Assembly: GCF_021730395.1 (NCBI RefSeq)
Contig: NC_069364.1
Coordinates: 85,641,972 to 85,705,971, forward strand
DNA from: Mercenaria mercenaria
Lineage: Eukaryota > Mollusca > Bivalvia > Venerida > Veneridae
DNA length: 64,000 nt
Direction of reading: 5' to 3'
The notes beneath the pieces are model-generated. The model did no database searches, was not told the DNA's origin, and worked only from the letters and a program-made list of their open reading frames with translations. A program made the translations under genes and the position numbers. Below are positions 12,011 through 24,799 of the stretch, piece by piece (the stretch's first letter is position 1; each line of letters starts with the position of its first letter).

Positions 12011-13319
12011 TTTTTAGCTCACATGTCACAAAGTGACATGGTGAGCTTTTGTGATCGCGCAGCGTCTGTTGTCCGTCCATGCGTAAACTTTTGCTTGTGA
12101 CCACTCTAGAGGTCACATTTTTCATGGGATCTTTCTGAAAGTTGGTCAGAATGTTCATCTTGATGATATCTAGGTCAAGTTTGAAACTGGGTCAACTGCG
12201 GTCAAAAACTAGGTCAGTAGGTCTAAAAATAGGAAAACCTTGTGACCTTTCTTGAGGCCATACTTTACAATGGATCTTCATGAAAGTTAGTCAGAATGTT
12301 CACCTTGATGATATCTAAGTCAATTCGAAACCGACTCATGTGCCTTCAGAAACTAGGTCAGAAGTTCAAATAATAAAAAAACCTTGTGACCTCTCTAGAG
12401 GCCATATTTTTCATGGGATCTGTATGAAAGTTGGTCTGAATGTTCATCTTGATGATATCTAGGCCAAGTTCGAAACTGGGTCAACTGCGGTCAAAAACTA
12501 GGTCAGTAGATCTAAAAATAGAAAAACCTTGTGACCTCTCTAGAGGCTATACTTGTGAATGGATCTTTGTGAAAATTGGTCAGAATGTTCACCTTGATGA
12601 TATCTAGGTCAAGTTTGAAACTGGGTCACATGCCATCAATAACTAGGTCAATAGGTCAAATAACAAAAAAACCTTGTGACCTTTCTAGAGGCCATATTTT
12701 TCTTGGGATCTGTATGAAAGTTGGTCTGAATGTTCATCTTGATGATATCTAGATCAAGTTCGAAACTGGGTCACATGCTGTCAATAACTAGGTCAGTAGG
12801 TCAAATAATAAAAAACCATGTGACCTCTCTAGAGGCCATATTTTTCAATGGATCTTCATGAAAATTGGTTAGAATTTTTATTTTGATGATATCTAGGTCA
12901 GGTTCAACACTGGGTCACATAAGCTCAAAAACTAGGTCAGTAGGTCTAAAAATCTTGTGACCTCTCTAGAGGCCATACTTTTGAATGGATCTTCATGAAA
13001 ATTGGTCAGAATGTTCAACTTGATGATATTTAGGTCAAGTTCGAAACTGGGTCACATGCTGTCAATAACTAGGTCAGTAGATCAAATAATAAAAAACCTT
13101 GTGACCTCTCTAGAGGCCATATTTTTCAATGGATCTTCATGAAAATTGGTTAGAATTTTTATTTTGATGATATCTAGGTCAGGTTCAACACTGGGTCACA
13201 TAAGCTCAAAAACTAGGTCACAATGTCAAATAATAGAAAAAAACGACGTCATACTTAGTTTAAAACTGCGTCATGTGGGGACAGGTGAGCGATTCAGGAC
13301 CATCATGGTCCTCTTGTTT
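12011..13319 (+). mobile_element. T-run/hairpin element with ~145-bp internal tandem repeats
   Basis: It starts TTTTTAGCTCACATGTCAC and immediately folds on AGTGACATGGTGAGCT, a 14-16-bp stem. About eight diverged ~145-bp units follow, each with CTTGTGACCTCTCTAGAGG and GATGATATCTAGGTCAA. It ends GGTCCTCTTGTTTA. The start and end motifs are shared with the elements at 14030 and 21017. Units are more diverged than in the 2571 element, so it is older. It is non-autonomous with no protein. Confidence 0.65.
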
Positions 13320-13787
13320 AAGAAGAAACAAATTTGACTGAGCTGTAAATATGAATATAGCACCTATAACAACAGGCCCTATAAAACATCTGATGGCATT
13401 ATTTACTTAGTATTGAAATATATACTGAAACTTGATCCGTTTAGAAATTTATGTCTGAAGTAAATAATTCCAGTTAAGAAATAACAAATTTAATATTTTT
13501 AATGTAAAAATTGTAAATAGTTTCAAAATGCCATAATACTTTGTAAATATTGATACTTGTACATGTCAGGAGATAACACAGAAACAGTTTGATTATTGTT
13601 TATGCTTTGACTTGTTATACCTGTGAAATAGTTACATGTGGAAAGATGTCATTATTTGCCTTATGGTATTGTTGCATTAGTGGTGTACAGTGATTTTTGT
13701 GGGTTTATTTATTATTTTTATAAAGTTTGTATAACAGATGGATTTGGTTTCAGAGCTACTAACATTGCCATTTGAATAGTCACTATT
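13320..13787. other. Non-coding, nothing recognised
   Basis: AT-rich intergenic sequence without plausible exons or clear repeats. Confidence 0.4.
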
Positions 13788-14024
13788 TGAGCCGTGCCGT
13801 TGGAAAACCAACATAGTGGCTTTGCGACCAGCATGGATCCAGACCAGCCTGCGCATCCGCGCAGTCTGGTCAGGATCCATGCTGTTCGCTAACAGTTTCT
13901 CCAATTCCAATAGGCTTTAAAAGCGAACAGCATGGAGCCTGACCAGACTGCGCGGATGCGCAGGCTGGTCTGGATCCATGCTGGTCGCACACCCACTATG
14001 TTGGTTTTCTCATGGTACGGCTCA
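13788..14024 (-). mobile_element. 237-bp foldback MITE, copy 1
   Basis: Near-perfect palindrome: TGAGCCGTGCC at the left pairs with GGTACGGCTCA at the right. Each ~100-base arm contains GACCAGCATGGATCCAGACC and CGCATCCGCGCAGTCTGG. A ~35-base unpaired centre sets orientation; this copy and the one at 35230 are inverted relative to those at 16994 and 34771. The flanks ATTTGA on each side suggest a target duplication. It directly abuts the next element. Confidence 0.8.
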
Positions 14025-14029
14025 TTTGA

Positions 14030-15479
14030 TTTTTAGCTCGACTATTCGAAGAATAAGTAGAGCTATCCTACTCACCACGGCGTCGGCGTCGGCGTCACAC
14101 CCTGGTTAAGTTTTTCGTACCAGTTCACATTTTGACAAAGTCTTTTGAGATAAAGCTTTGAAACTTTCAACACTTGTTTACCATCACCATGTCCAGTTAT
14201 AGGCAAGAGTACATAACTCTGTCAAGCATTTTGACTGAATTATGGCCCCTTTTGACTTAGAAATCTTGGTTAAGTTTTTCGTACCAGTTCATATTTTGAC
14301 AAGTCTTTTGAGATAAAGCTTTGAAACTTTCAACACTTGTTTACCATCACCATGTCCAGTTATAGGCAAGAGTACATAACTCTGTCAAGCATTTTGACTG
14401 AATTATGGCCCCTTTTGACTTAGAAATCTTGGTTAAGTTTTTCGTACCAGTTCATATTTTGACAAAGTCTTTTGAGATAAAGCTTTGAAACTTTCAACAC
14501 TTGTTTACCATCACCATGTCCAGTTGTAGGCAAGAGTACATAACTCCATCAAGCATTTTGACTGAATTATGGCCCCTTTTTGACTTAGAAATCTTGGTTA
14601 AGTTTTTCGTACCAGTCCACATTTTGACAAAGTCTTTTGAGATAAAGCTTTGAAACTTTCAACACTTGTTTACCATCACAATATCCAGTTGTAGGCAAGA
14701 GTACATAACTCCATCAAGCATTTTGACTGAATTATGGCCCCTTTTGACTAAGAAATCTTGGTTAAGTTTTTCGTACCAGTTTATATTTTGTGTAAAGTGT
14801 TTGACATATGGCTTTGAAACTTTTATATCTTGTTCAGTATAATAGTCTCTATCAATAGGCAAGAGTACGTAACTTTCTCCTCTTTTTTGGCTGAATTATG
14901 GCCCTTTTTGAACTTGGAAACTGGTTCTGTTTTGTATATGTCCATGTTTTGTCAAGACTATTTGACATATGTCTTTTAAACTTTAAACACTTGTTTATCA
15001 TTATGATTTCCATCTCTAGGCAAGAGTACATAACTCTGACAACTATTTTGACTGAATTATGGCCCTTTTTGGACTTTCAAATTTGTTCAGTTTTTCTTAC
15101 AAGTCAGCGTTTTGTCAAAACTATTTGAACTGTGGCTTTGAAACTTTTAACACTAGTTTATCAACATGATTTCCATCTGTAGGCAAGAGTACATAACTCT
15201 GTCAACTATTTTGACTGAATTATGGCCCCTTTTGGACTTGGAAATTAGTTAAATTTTTCATATAAGTCCATGTTTTGCCTAACATATAACTTAACATATT
15301 TGCCATCATGGTCACACATTGCCATTTAGTGCAAGACTAATCGAAATCCACAAATACAGGAACATTTTTTGTTTAATCCATTTTTTTGTTTAGTCTGAAA
15401 ATCTATGGAAATATTTTGACCCCATTCTTCAATCAATTCTTCGAATAGTCGAGCGCGCTGTCATCCGACAGCTCTTGTT
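14030..15479 (+). mobile_element. T-run/hairpin element with ~164-bp internal tandem repeats
   Basis: It starts TTTTTAGCTCGACTATTCG and folds on GAATAAGTAGAGCT. About eight ~164-bp units follow, recognised by GGTTAAGTTTTTCGTACCAG at 14104, 14268, 14431, 14596 and 14760, becoming degenerate to the right. Near the 3' end TTCTTCGAATAGTCGAGC is an inverted copy of the 5' end, and the element finishes GACAGCTCTTGTTA. It is a non-autonomous DNA element. Confidence 0.7.
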
Positions 15480-15489
15480 ATGTTTGTTA

Positions 15490-15775
15490 CAATGAGCTCT
15501 AGGGCCTTCATGGCCCAGTTATTGAGGTCACTGTCTTTAAATCCCTGGCCCTTCACCACTGTCTGTTTGAAACCTCAAAGTCTAGAATTCTTTCAACTGA
15601 GGAAGCTATCCAGCTAGCTAGCAAAAGGCTGTTGGTTCTACCTCAGTGCCCTATGGTACCTAAAATAATTTACAGAGGGGTACCAAGTGTCTTCCTCAAT
15701 TTTCAAAAGCTGGAAAATTGCCTTTTGACCTTAAGTTGTCCTTGTGACATAAAACCCAACAAAATAAATTGATAC
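15490..15775 (+). mobile_element. SINE-like repeat, family B, copy 2
   Basis: Contains GAGGAAGCTATCCAGCTAGC, GGTTCTACCTCAGTGCCC and the tail TGACATAAAACCCAACAAAA, in the same order as copies 1 and 3. Confidence 0.55.
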
Positions 15776-16993
15776 AAACTGTATTGAGCTGTGTTTTATA
15801 TACAGATACTGCATTTATTTACAACTTGTTGTATTGATACACTGTACAGTAATTGTTCTGGACTTTCTGTGCCAGGTGTAACAAAAAATTAACACATACT
15901 AATGGCTAAGATGCTAGTATGATTACTCTTCAAAAAATAACATTGTTAGATGAAATGACCTTACCATCTCCTTCCTGTTTTACTGCAGAAGACATTATTT
16001 TTGATGCCACTTACTGTATTTCAAAACTTTTCCACAAGTTTTGTTCTTCTCTCTCTCTCTCTCTCTCCCCCCCCCCCCCCACCCCCACACATCCCAAACA
16101 CACATATAAATTTCATATTAAGGGAAAATGTTTCATAATATCATAAACCTTAAGCTTATTATAAACTTTATTGTAGTTTAAACATTGACACGACTTTGAG
16201 TCGGTAATCAATATGCACCATGACAGTTTCTTGAATGAGTACAAGCATTTTAAACATTTATGCTTAAAGTAATGGACTTTTTAATGGTGTTAAGTTTTCT
16301 ACATACACTGTTTTTCCATTTAAGAACATTAAGGTAGCTGATGCCATCACATGATTTTCCACAGAAATATATGTGATCAAATTGAAATTGCTGCATGACA
16401 CGGGTTCACAGGCTTAAAGGATAAGATAGTAAACATTGTTGTGCCAGAAGTGTTAAATTTGAAGTAATCTGAATTAAGTTACAGTGTGTTTTAGAAAGAA
16501 TCATTTCCATTATGTAAACATATCAGCCATTCATTTGTTCACTTCGTGCCTTAACAGTCTTCAAAATTGATTTCAGTATTTTACTTGCCATTTGGGCAGT
16601 TAATAGAAAGAAAATCACAGGCTAAAGATGGTTTTACTTGCCGGATAATTATTGTCCTTAGAAAAAAAAACTGCCAAATATTGTCCTTAGAAGAAATCTT
16701 ACCTATTAGTAAATGAATTTCAAGAAAATATAAAATTATGTCCAAACTCTTTTTGCTTACCATAGGCATTTGGACAAATTTGAAGTTTGACAACTGCCTT
16801 TGAATGATAAAATTTAGCGTTTGATGTGTACATAGATTGAAACTATTGGAATTTTGTGTTTTAGACATATGGTTCAAATTTGTAGAACTAGACCTGTATC
16901 TTCTTTAAGAGACAAGTTCGTTCAAGTATTTTTTAAGTGGTTAACACTTCCTTTCTTCAGTTTGTGAACATTTACTTACTGAAAAGATACATT
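15776..16993. other. Non-coding; (CT)n-(C)n microsatellite at 16049-16081
   Basis: AT-rich sequence with a CT repeat running into a C tract and then CA-rich sequence. Otherwise no gene or recognisable element. Confidence 0.45.
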
Positions 16994-17230
16994 TAAGCCG
17001 TGCCATGGGAAAACCAACATAGTGGGTGTGCGACCAGCATGGATCCAGACCAGCCTGCGCATCCGCGCAGTCTGGTCAGGCTCCATGCTGTTCGCTTTTA
17101 AAGCCTATTGGAATTGGAGAAACTGTTAGCGAACAGCATGGATCCTGACCAGACTGCGCGGATGCGCAGGCTGGTCTGGATCCATGCTGGTCGCACACCC
17201 ACTATGTTGGTTTTCCCATGGCGCGGCTCA
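16994..17230 (+). mobile_element. 237-bp foldback MITE, copy 2
   Basis: Same palindromic structure and exact length as the other three copies. The centre reads AAAGCCTATTGGAATTGGAG, the reverse of copy 1. The flanks ATTTAA on both sides agree with a short target duplication. Confidence 0.8.
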
Positions 17231-17364
17231 TTTAAGCACTATATTCAATGTTCAATGAAAATGTCATAAACTGTAAAGTCTAGTTTCTTGTTTAGGTGTT
17301 AGAATATTGTAAATGGGGATCTTGTATTTTTTTACACAAAATAGTTGCTCATACAGTTTTAAGT

Positions 17365-17564
17365 TTAACCTTAAGACTGCTGGTGGCAAATGATTTTGCA
17401 TTTGCAAACAGTGCAGACCAAGATCAGCCTGCACGGACATAGTCTGCAGTGTTCGCTATTCAGTCAGTAAATTTTCAGTCAATGCCCCTTCGAATAATAA
17501 ATGGTACTGCCCAAAATGAATGATGGACCAGTCCATTTTAGAAATTTAGCAGGCTAAAGGTTAA
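17365..17564 (+). mobile_element. Small TTAACCTTTA-ended MITE, copy 3
   Basis: TTAACCTTA and CTAAAGGTTAA ends with interior phrases GCTGGTGGCAAAT and ATGGACCAGTCCATTTTAGA shared with copy 2. The central dyad is shorter than in copy 2. Confidence 0.6.
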
Positions 17565-18934
17565 ACTTTGAGAAATGGATATTATGTGCTGTATATATAT
17601 ATTAGACTTTTTGATGTAGTGTTGTTTTATACCAAGTAAAACTTACAAAAGCTTGTATGTAATCGTGTAGGTTTTTATCTGAAAGGCCAGGTTCCTTTCA
17701 TGTATTGTATATCACAGTTTCTTTTTAAAACTAATTGAAAGCATTTATATATTATATATATTATTAATTGAATGTTCCCATATTTTTCTGGTAAAGAATG
17801 CTACAAGTTAACAGTGTAGATTATTCTGACTTTGTTATTATTCTGACTTTGTTATAATATAGCAGCTATTTTCAAATATCATGAGAAAGTATGAATCATT
17901 TGTATTTTTGGAAAATTTTCTGCTTAAAGCACTTCTGCACACATATATTTGTATACTGAAGAGAGTACTGTATAGATGTGGTTTGACGTCGACAGTGATA
18001 ACTGAGTAATTTTAAAATTTCATCAGCATTTAAACCATTCTGCTTACATAATTTGGCTGTATAATGCAAAAATCTCTGCATTTAAGCACAGTCTGTGATG
18101 TACCTTGGTTTGCAGGATTGGGGTTTAAAGTGAAGAATGACAGGTTTGAGTACACTTTTGAACTTTGAAAATCAAGTTTATAATTGATGTTGGGGATGAG
18201 AAAGTAGTTTTATCTGATTGTACTGTTTTAAAGTTAGATGAACATTCTTTGATTTAAATTCTGTTCTAATATGTGTCACAAAGTATTTGCAGTTAATATC
18301 ATGACAACAAATTATGTGATCAGAGTCTAAGTTGAGATGATAAAATGGGTTTTCTGTTTGTTGTTCTCTAGTATATTCTTTGTGTTTTTTGTCATTAGTT
18401 TGTTCTCTAGTGTATTTCTAGTCACCAGACTGAGTTGCTCAGTACTGCCCCATTATATGGATAAGCCATTGGCTAAATTTGGAAGTTTAGAGAAACATCA
18501 TTTGCATGGATACAGAGCCCAGTATCTGCTGTTCTGGAAACTGAAACAGTTTTATCCATATGCAAGATACAGAATAGTCTGATATTATAACAAAGCAGAC
18601 CTGTGGATTTTTGTCTGCTGGATAAAGTTTTGAGCAGCTCAGTCTAATAGATCTTATTTCAGTAACTAAACCATATGTGTTCTTAAATGTACATGTTTAT
18701 TGACTATGTTCAGATTTTTGAGATCTTTTAGGTTTGTTAACAAGCACTTTATGGGCTAGTTTTTCATAAAGATATTTTTGTGGAAAATCTAGAAAGGTTT
18801 TGATAAGAGAATTTTCTGTATTCATCCAGTTTATTTGACGGGATATTCACTTTGCTGCAAAATAAAGGGGCAGGGTCCTCTGAGAGCATTTTGTAATAAA
18901 AAGAGGGGAGTTATTTTTCTTCTAAAGTTTTGTA
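17565..18934. other. Non-coding, nothing recognised
   Basis: AT-rich. Short open frames here have no recognisable similarity and no flanking splice sites in agreement. Confidence 0.4.
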
Positions 18935-19115
18935 ATGTCATAATGTGAAGAAGCCATCCAGCCGGCTTGTAGAAGGTCAGTGGTTCGACTTGGGTGTCCG
19001 CCATGTCTGAAATAAGGCAGGAAACAGCACTGGGGGTCTTCCTCTGCAGTTTAAAGGTGGAAAGTTGCTATTTTACCACAAGTGTGTCAGTGCAACTTTA
19101 AACCCTACAAATTAC
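18935..19115 (+). mobile_element. SINE-like repeat, family B, copy 3
   Basis: Contains GAAGAAGCCATCCAGCCGGC, AAGGTCAGTGGTTCGAC and GGGGTCTTCCTCT, with tail CAACTTTAAACCCTACAAATT. The GGTTCGAC stretch resembles a Pol III B box, suggesting a tRNA-derived head. Confidence 0.55.
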
Positions 19116-19834
19116 ACATGTAAAACAAACACAGTGCAATCGAGGAGCTAGTAAATCCATGTCATATTGTAGAAATATTTGTATTTATTGCTTTATCATT
19201 CCATGTAAAACAAATTCTGTTTGCAGTTTTGCTAGGTGTAAATAGATAATGTACTTTATATGTTTATGACTACTACTTGTTATTAAAAAAGTATGCATTT
19301 AATCAGCTTATATTAACTTTACAAACATGTTTCAGTTTTATTAGTCGGTATACTGTCCTTTCAAAGTGACCCCGAGTATAGCATTATCAGGTTTGCATAG
19401 TATCATTGGTCAATTAATCATTCTAAAGATTTTGATTGGTTGACCACCTATAACCGTTCTCACTTATCTTTTAAAGTACTGTAGAGCTGTCACTATTAGG
19501 TATATATATATATAATCATATTGTACATAAAATGTACACAGTATTTATACAGTTATCCAGATTTAAATTTCTTTCTGTGTGTATATTTAATATACAAATG
19601 TTTATAACACTGTTCTTGGAAGTTTTGCACGTTAACAAAGCTGCTGTCAATTAAAAATTCAAATAAAAAATACATTTTTTTTTTTTTTTTGAAATTGCCG
19701 ATTGTTGGAAGTGACACATAAATCTAAAAGGCCAGCAGATTATTTGGCCCTAGATAATCAGTTTCTGACTTACCAAGAGTGTAGAAATACCAGAATGTAA
19801 AATTAATCCAAAGTTATACCTGAAGTACATATGC
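19116..19834. other. Non-coding, nothing recognised
   Basis: AT-rich, with a (TA)n tract near 19500 and a T run near 19676. No gene features. Confidence 0.4.
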
Positions 19835-20745
19835 ATTTTTCCACTCTCCCCCCCCCACCACACCCCAAAAATTTTTGAGAGGCACTTAGGAGTTGCCCTT
19901 GTCAGAGCGAATTTTTGTGACATCATGCAGATCTTAAAAAGTATTTCACCCAGAGACAACAAAACTCACAGCCAGGCCAGAGTTATGGCCCTTGACTTAG
20001 TCAAAATATGCATAAATGGACTAAAAGTTTGTGTGGTATGTATCTTAAAGCATATCTGACATAGGGTCAGGAAACATGATAGGAATATTATTCAGCATGT
20101 GAAGTTGTGCACCTGGGGTTTGTTTGGGATTTCTTTTTGTCAGACCAGAGTTATGGCCCTTGATTAAGTTAAAATATGTATAAAGGGCATACAAGTTTGT
20201 GTCACATGTATCTCAAGATGTATTTGACAATGAGTCATGAAACATTAGGGGATTGTTATATAGCATGTTAAGTTTTACACCTGGTGTACTGCTTGGGATT
20301 TCTTCAGCCAGACCAGAGTTATGGTCCTTGGCTTAGTTAGAAATAAACATTAAGTGTTTAAAAGTTTGTGTTGCATATATCTTATAAGAGTATTTCACCT
20401 AGAGTCATGAAACCATGTAGAATATTGTTCAACATGCAGATTGGTGCATCTGAGTTTTTTTTTTTTAATTTCATTTAGCAAGACCAGAGGTATGGCCCTT
20501 GACTGATAGTAAAAACATGCCTAAAAGTATATGTCACATGTCTCTCAAAATATACATGACCTGTAGTCAGAAAATGTGAGGTTATGCACCTAGACCAGAG
20601 TTATGGTCCTTGACTTAATGAAATGTACAAGAAAGTGCTTAAACATTTGTGTTCCATATATCTGAAAAAATATTTAGTCATGAAACCATGTTCAGTGACA
20701 GGCAGTTGGGACACCTGTTTCCTATGGACACACATTTGTTTTTTG
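19835..20745 (+). mobile_element. Degraded T-run-family element with ~165-bp repeats
   Basis: Diverged iterations carry GTTATGGCCCTTGACTTAG and GTGCACCTGGGGT. They end in CCTATGGACACACATTTG, matching the end of the element at 6038-7079. The left boundary is uncertain, though a C-rich tract near 19847-19865 may be the equivalent of the other element's C run. Confidence 0.5.
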
Positions 20746-21016
20746 TTGTTGTTTTTTTTCATCACATATCGATATGTTTCAGACATTCATGGGAATTATT
20801 ACATCACACTGTATGTGTCACACATACATGGGAATTATAACATACCTTTTTTTGTATTCTTCACATCACACAAATGGGAAATGACACATATATGGGTATT
20901 ATTACATGTTATGTTTTTGTGATTTTTCACATCACAAATATATAGGAATATGCATTGAGTACATAATAATGTAATTATTTGGAAGTCTCCGAGAGCTTAG
21001 AAACTTTATTTGTTGA
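20746..21016. repeat. Degenerate short repeats with ACATGGGAATTAT
   Basis: Three or four loosely spaced iterations of a CACATACATGGGAATTATTA-like phrase between about 20770 and 20960. No coding potential. Confidence 0.4.
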
Positions 21017-21626
21017 TTTTTAGCTCGCGTATCAGCTATTGTGATCATTCACTGTTCGGGATATTCAAACAACATCACTTCTGAAACATTTGATTGAAGT
21101 TGATGAAACTTGGACTGGATGTTCCTTTGGTGGTCCTCATCCAAGTTTGTTCCAACTGTTCTGCTAGGATGCTCCTTGGGTCCGCCAGAGCTAAAAATAG
21201 AAAAATCTTCAAACAACATCTTCTCTTAAACCGCTCGCCCAATTTTTTAAAATAATTTTACACGTGACTCTTTACAAAGGTTGTTTAAATAACTCTGTTT
21301 CATAAAAAAATATGGCTGCCCGGGGGTCTGGTCACTTTTCTGATATGTATGTAGTGGAAACTCTAAAAATCTTCTTGTTTGATATTGTCATATCACATCA
21401 TTCCCTCAACATCTTACCCCACCTCCCAGCCCCACTAACACACACATACACATTACTTGCCTGTATATATTTAGTTGAAACATTTAAAATATTATTATCA
21501 GAAAACACTGGCACTATTTCAGAATAATTTCACAGATATTTTCCTTGCATAACCATCTACCAAGACTATTTGTGCAAGCAGCATAACTGAGGTGAGATAT
21601 CTGGGGCCATCATGGCCCTCTTGTTT
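21017..21626 (+). mobile_element. T-run/hairpin-family element, short
   Basis: It begins TTTTTAGCTCGCGTATCAGC and ends CATGGCCCTCTTGTTT, the same ends as the elements at 12011 and 14030, but with few internal repeats. It includes ACATCACTTCTGAAAC-type phrases common to this class. No protein. Confidence 0.5.
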
Positions 21627-21957
21627 CCATTATTACACTCCAGTTCACACACCAGTTTTTCTTAAATTTACTGATAATCCATTGACTTTGATTATGAGTC
21701 AAAGGAAAAAATATGACAAAATCAAATCACAAAATCTGTGTGTAAAAGCCGACACATTTTATTATATAAGTATGTGTACTTACGCCCTTTGTTTGATATT
21801 AAGAATACCAGTTTTTTGTTAAAAAGATACAGGAAACATTTCTTTGAGATATGACTGTTTTATTTATTTTTTGTTATTAATAAAGATTAGAGATTTAATC
21901 CAGTCTGTAGCAAAAGCATTGTTTCACAGAACTTTAGTGCATCTTATTACTTTACTT
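21627..21957. other. Non-coding, nothing recognised
   Basis: AT-rich with no gene or repeat that I can define. Confidence 0.35.
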
Positions 21958-22278
21958 AAGGACGTATGCTGCAGTTTTGGGTAAAGAGATTTCCCATAAT
22001 AGAATTTGTTCAAACTTTGTATATGAACACAGTGTCATGTTAGAAACAGAATTATGAAAAATAATTAGGTCACCGAGCTTGTTCAGGAGTTATCTGCCCT
22101 TGAATATGCAAATTTGAAGAAAAATCCAGTTTTAAGGGCAAATAACTCCTAAACAAGCACAGTGACCTATGATTGTTTTTGCATTTTTCTGTTTCTAACA
22201 TGAAACAGTGTTCATATACAAAGTTTGAACAGATTCTTTGTCCCTTCTTTCATACAAGAAACTGCAGCAAGTGTTTTT
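21958..22278. mobile_element. Palindromic MITE with TGCTGCAGTTT ends, intact copy
   Basis: Left TGCTGCAGTTTTGGGTAAAG is mirrored by the right end AACTGCAGCAAG. Inside, GTGTCATGTTAGAAACAG is mirrored by CTGTTTCTAACATGAAAC, and GGAGTTATCTGCCCTTGAA by GGGCAAATAACTCC. The whole ~320-base element can fold back. A second copy, interrupted by an insertion, is at 46193-46770. Confidence 0.7.
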
Positions 22279-22544
22279 AACTCATATGTATACATGCTTT
22301 GATTGAGTTTTGAACAATTCACTGCTGAATGGTTATTGTTGAAAGTTGATCATTCACACATGTTGTAAGTGAAGTTTTTTTAAACATATTTGAATGTTGG
22401 CGGAATATAGAGGTTCCTGGTGTTATTTCAATAAAACTTTATTTTATAAATGTAAATGATTGTTGCTTGTCAGTTGAATTGTTACAGTCAGTTTTGTAAT
22501 AGTTATTCTCCCATCTCCTGCCTTTGTAGGGGTATATATACACT

Positions 22545-23035
22545 AAACAGAGAAATGGTGCAAAAGTGTAGTTCTCAAAGTTTTGCTGTTTGAAGGACTT
22601 CGAACTTCGAAGAAAAACATTTTCTCAAATTTCATTACAATATTTTGCTGATACCACATAACAGACCTACCATTTAGAAGCATTACCATGGAATATGATT
22701 TCACTGAACAATTTATGCAATACGACTAAAATTTTAGGTCTAGTATTGAAAGTCCATCGATAGAAAATATAGTTTTGCAACCAACAGGAGCAAGAATTTA
22801 CTTAAAAGTCGGTTTTGATGTTTCAGAATGCTTGAGCTTATCAACATCAAACTTCATGGCATTTTTGTCCATGGTTAGTAGAAGATCTCCTTATTTTAGG
22901 GTCATTGGTCAAAGTTTAATGTCACAGCAAAAATATGCAGTCATGTGACTTCAGTAACCTCTGACCTCGGAAGAAGATAGACATTGCTCAAGCTCCGGCA
23001 GGCCGTCGTGGCGGCATTTGTGTTTTACGAACAGT
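22545..23035 (+). mobile_element. Degraded T-run-family element
   Basis: It ends with GGCAGGCCGTCGTGGCGGCA and ACGAACAGTTCTTGTT, an ending seen in this class of element. The interior carries phrases such as GGGTCATTGGTCAAAG. The left edge is not defined. Confidence 0.35.
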
Positions 23036-23149
23036 TCTTGTTGATTTATTTTGGTGATTTAAATGCATGCAGCCGATAGGAGTATAATTATGCTAGAATT
23101 TAAGGGTAGGCCTAAATGTTGAAGGTTTCTTTATATAAAAAATTCTAAA

Positions 23150-24500
23150 GTCTGATTTGGAAGCTGCTTGTAAATGGGAACAGGATTGGTTGATGCATTT
23201 CCATCCTGATAAATGTAACATTTTTAGTACATGTATTACATAGAAAAAGAAACCCATCCAGCTTAATTATAAACTTCACCATCATACTCTAGGAGAAGTT
23301 CAGTCATCAAGGTATCTATGCGTAACACTTCAAAACAACTTGAAATGGAATAAACACATAAACTAAATAACTAACAAAGCAAATCGGTCCCTTGGCATTC
23401 TGCGTAGAACTTTAAAAATTAATTCTTCTGAAGTGAAAGAACATGCATATAAAGCTATAGTAAGACCAATTTTAGAATATTCATGTACTATTTGGGACCA
23501 ACATACTAAAAGCCATATGGATCAATTTGAAAAAAAGTTGAGAGAAGGGCTGCTAGATTTGTCACTAATCGCTGTCCTAATACAAGCTCAGTTTCTGACA
23601 TAACAAATTTGAATTGGCCATCAGAGATAAGAACTAGAGCTCGCTTAATAATGTTTTATTTTTAAAAGTCCACCAGGTCAGAGACCACCGATTAAAAGAA
23701 GTACAGGGAACTTCCTGGGAATGAGGTAAGTTTATACTTGGGGAATAAGGTAGCGTCTGTGCATTCTGATTGGTAAGTCATATAAACAAACCCAAGAAAT
23801 GATTTTTTGTTGTTCAAAATTGAATATTTTTACTGCATTTACAGTATAACATTATACATTTTGACAAAATTTGCTACGTTTTATGTGTATTGAAAAAAAG
23901 GGTTTTATCAAATGAATTTTCCCCGCCATGACAACTAGGTAAACAGGGGGTCTTCTCATTCACAGGAAAATTACTTAAATAAAGTGTCACCATATGTTTT
24001 TCCCCCGATATTTTGATGGAACTAAGATAGTTCTTGAAAAAAATGTCATTGGATATACATGTTTCGATTTATGGAAAGCCGCACACTCCATAATATTATA
24101 ATGGGAGTCTATGGGAAAACAATTGGTGTTCTCTAACCACCATGCAGTAGCTATATACTAAAAAAGTATCCGAAAAAGAATTTATTAATACCAGCTGATT
24201 CAAGAACACGGCATGGACATAATAACATATACAGCTTCAGACACATTGGCACATCCAAAGATTTTGATAATTATTCATTTTTCCTTAGAACAATAGGTCA
24301 GTGGAACATGTTGCCCGCTCCTTCAAAGCCTTTGTCACTGTCTGTTCTAATATCTGCCCTCAATTTTAAAACATCTTTAAGTGTACAAAGTATTAAGAAT
24401 GTAAAATTTGGAAAGTTTTATTTTTTTTTTGGCACATGTACAAACTTGATATATGTAAAAACACTACAAATTTTTATTCAGCGCCTACACATAATCCTCT
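23150..24500 (+). mobile_element. Non-LTR retrotransposon (LINE) remnant, C-terminal RT region, with a nested insertion
   Basis: Translations at 23150-23665 resemble the end of jockey/CR1-type reverse transcriptases. Readable stretches include WEQDWLMHFHPDKCNIF, KWNKHI, NKANRSLGILRRTLKIN and KAIVRPILEYSCTIWDQHT. They lie in more than one frame with stops, so the copy is dead. Coding-like sequence resumes at about 24166-24500 (PADSRTRHGHNNIYSF, TIGQWNMLPAPSKPLSLS). The ~500 bases between (about 23666-24165) are a later insertion carrying ATAATGGGAGTCTATGGGAA, a phrase also present in the TTAA MITE at 53186. No endonuclease domain remains, in keeping with 5' truncation. Confidence 0.7.
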
Positions 24501-24799
24501 AAGTTATGAAAGAGTGTAGTAATTAGAAGAAGAAAAGGGTATAGATATCTGATCCATGCACTAACTTACGCTAACTGCGCAGTCGCACAGAGACAGGAAG
24601 TGTATAATGACGTCGTTGCTTAGGACGCCTAGCGACGTCAATTATTGAAGTGTTTACATTAGCGACATGGAGCAGTTTTCGTAAGACTGCTGTAAAGAAT
24701 TGCAAGTATAGTAATAGTTTTCGAATACTTAGAGCGTAAACACTTCTATAAAATAGTTTTCAAAATCTGTAAGTGAAAAATTTATTTTGAAGCGGTAAA
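24501..24799 (+). promoter_or_regulatory. Upstream region and presumed 5' UTR of the arginine-rich gene
   Basis: This stretch is locally GC-richer and has CpGs (CTAGCGACGTCA, TGACGTCGTTG) around two TGACGTC/GACGTCA-type sites near 24608 and 24635, which resemble CRE sites. No clear TATA box. It ends at AGCGGTAAAATGG, the start context of the gene. Confidence 0.4.

Noticed and set aside
16049-16085. Pyrimidine tract as a splice or regulatory signal
   Set aside because: It is a plain (CT)n-(C)n microsatellite with no exon after it.
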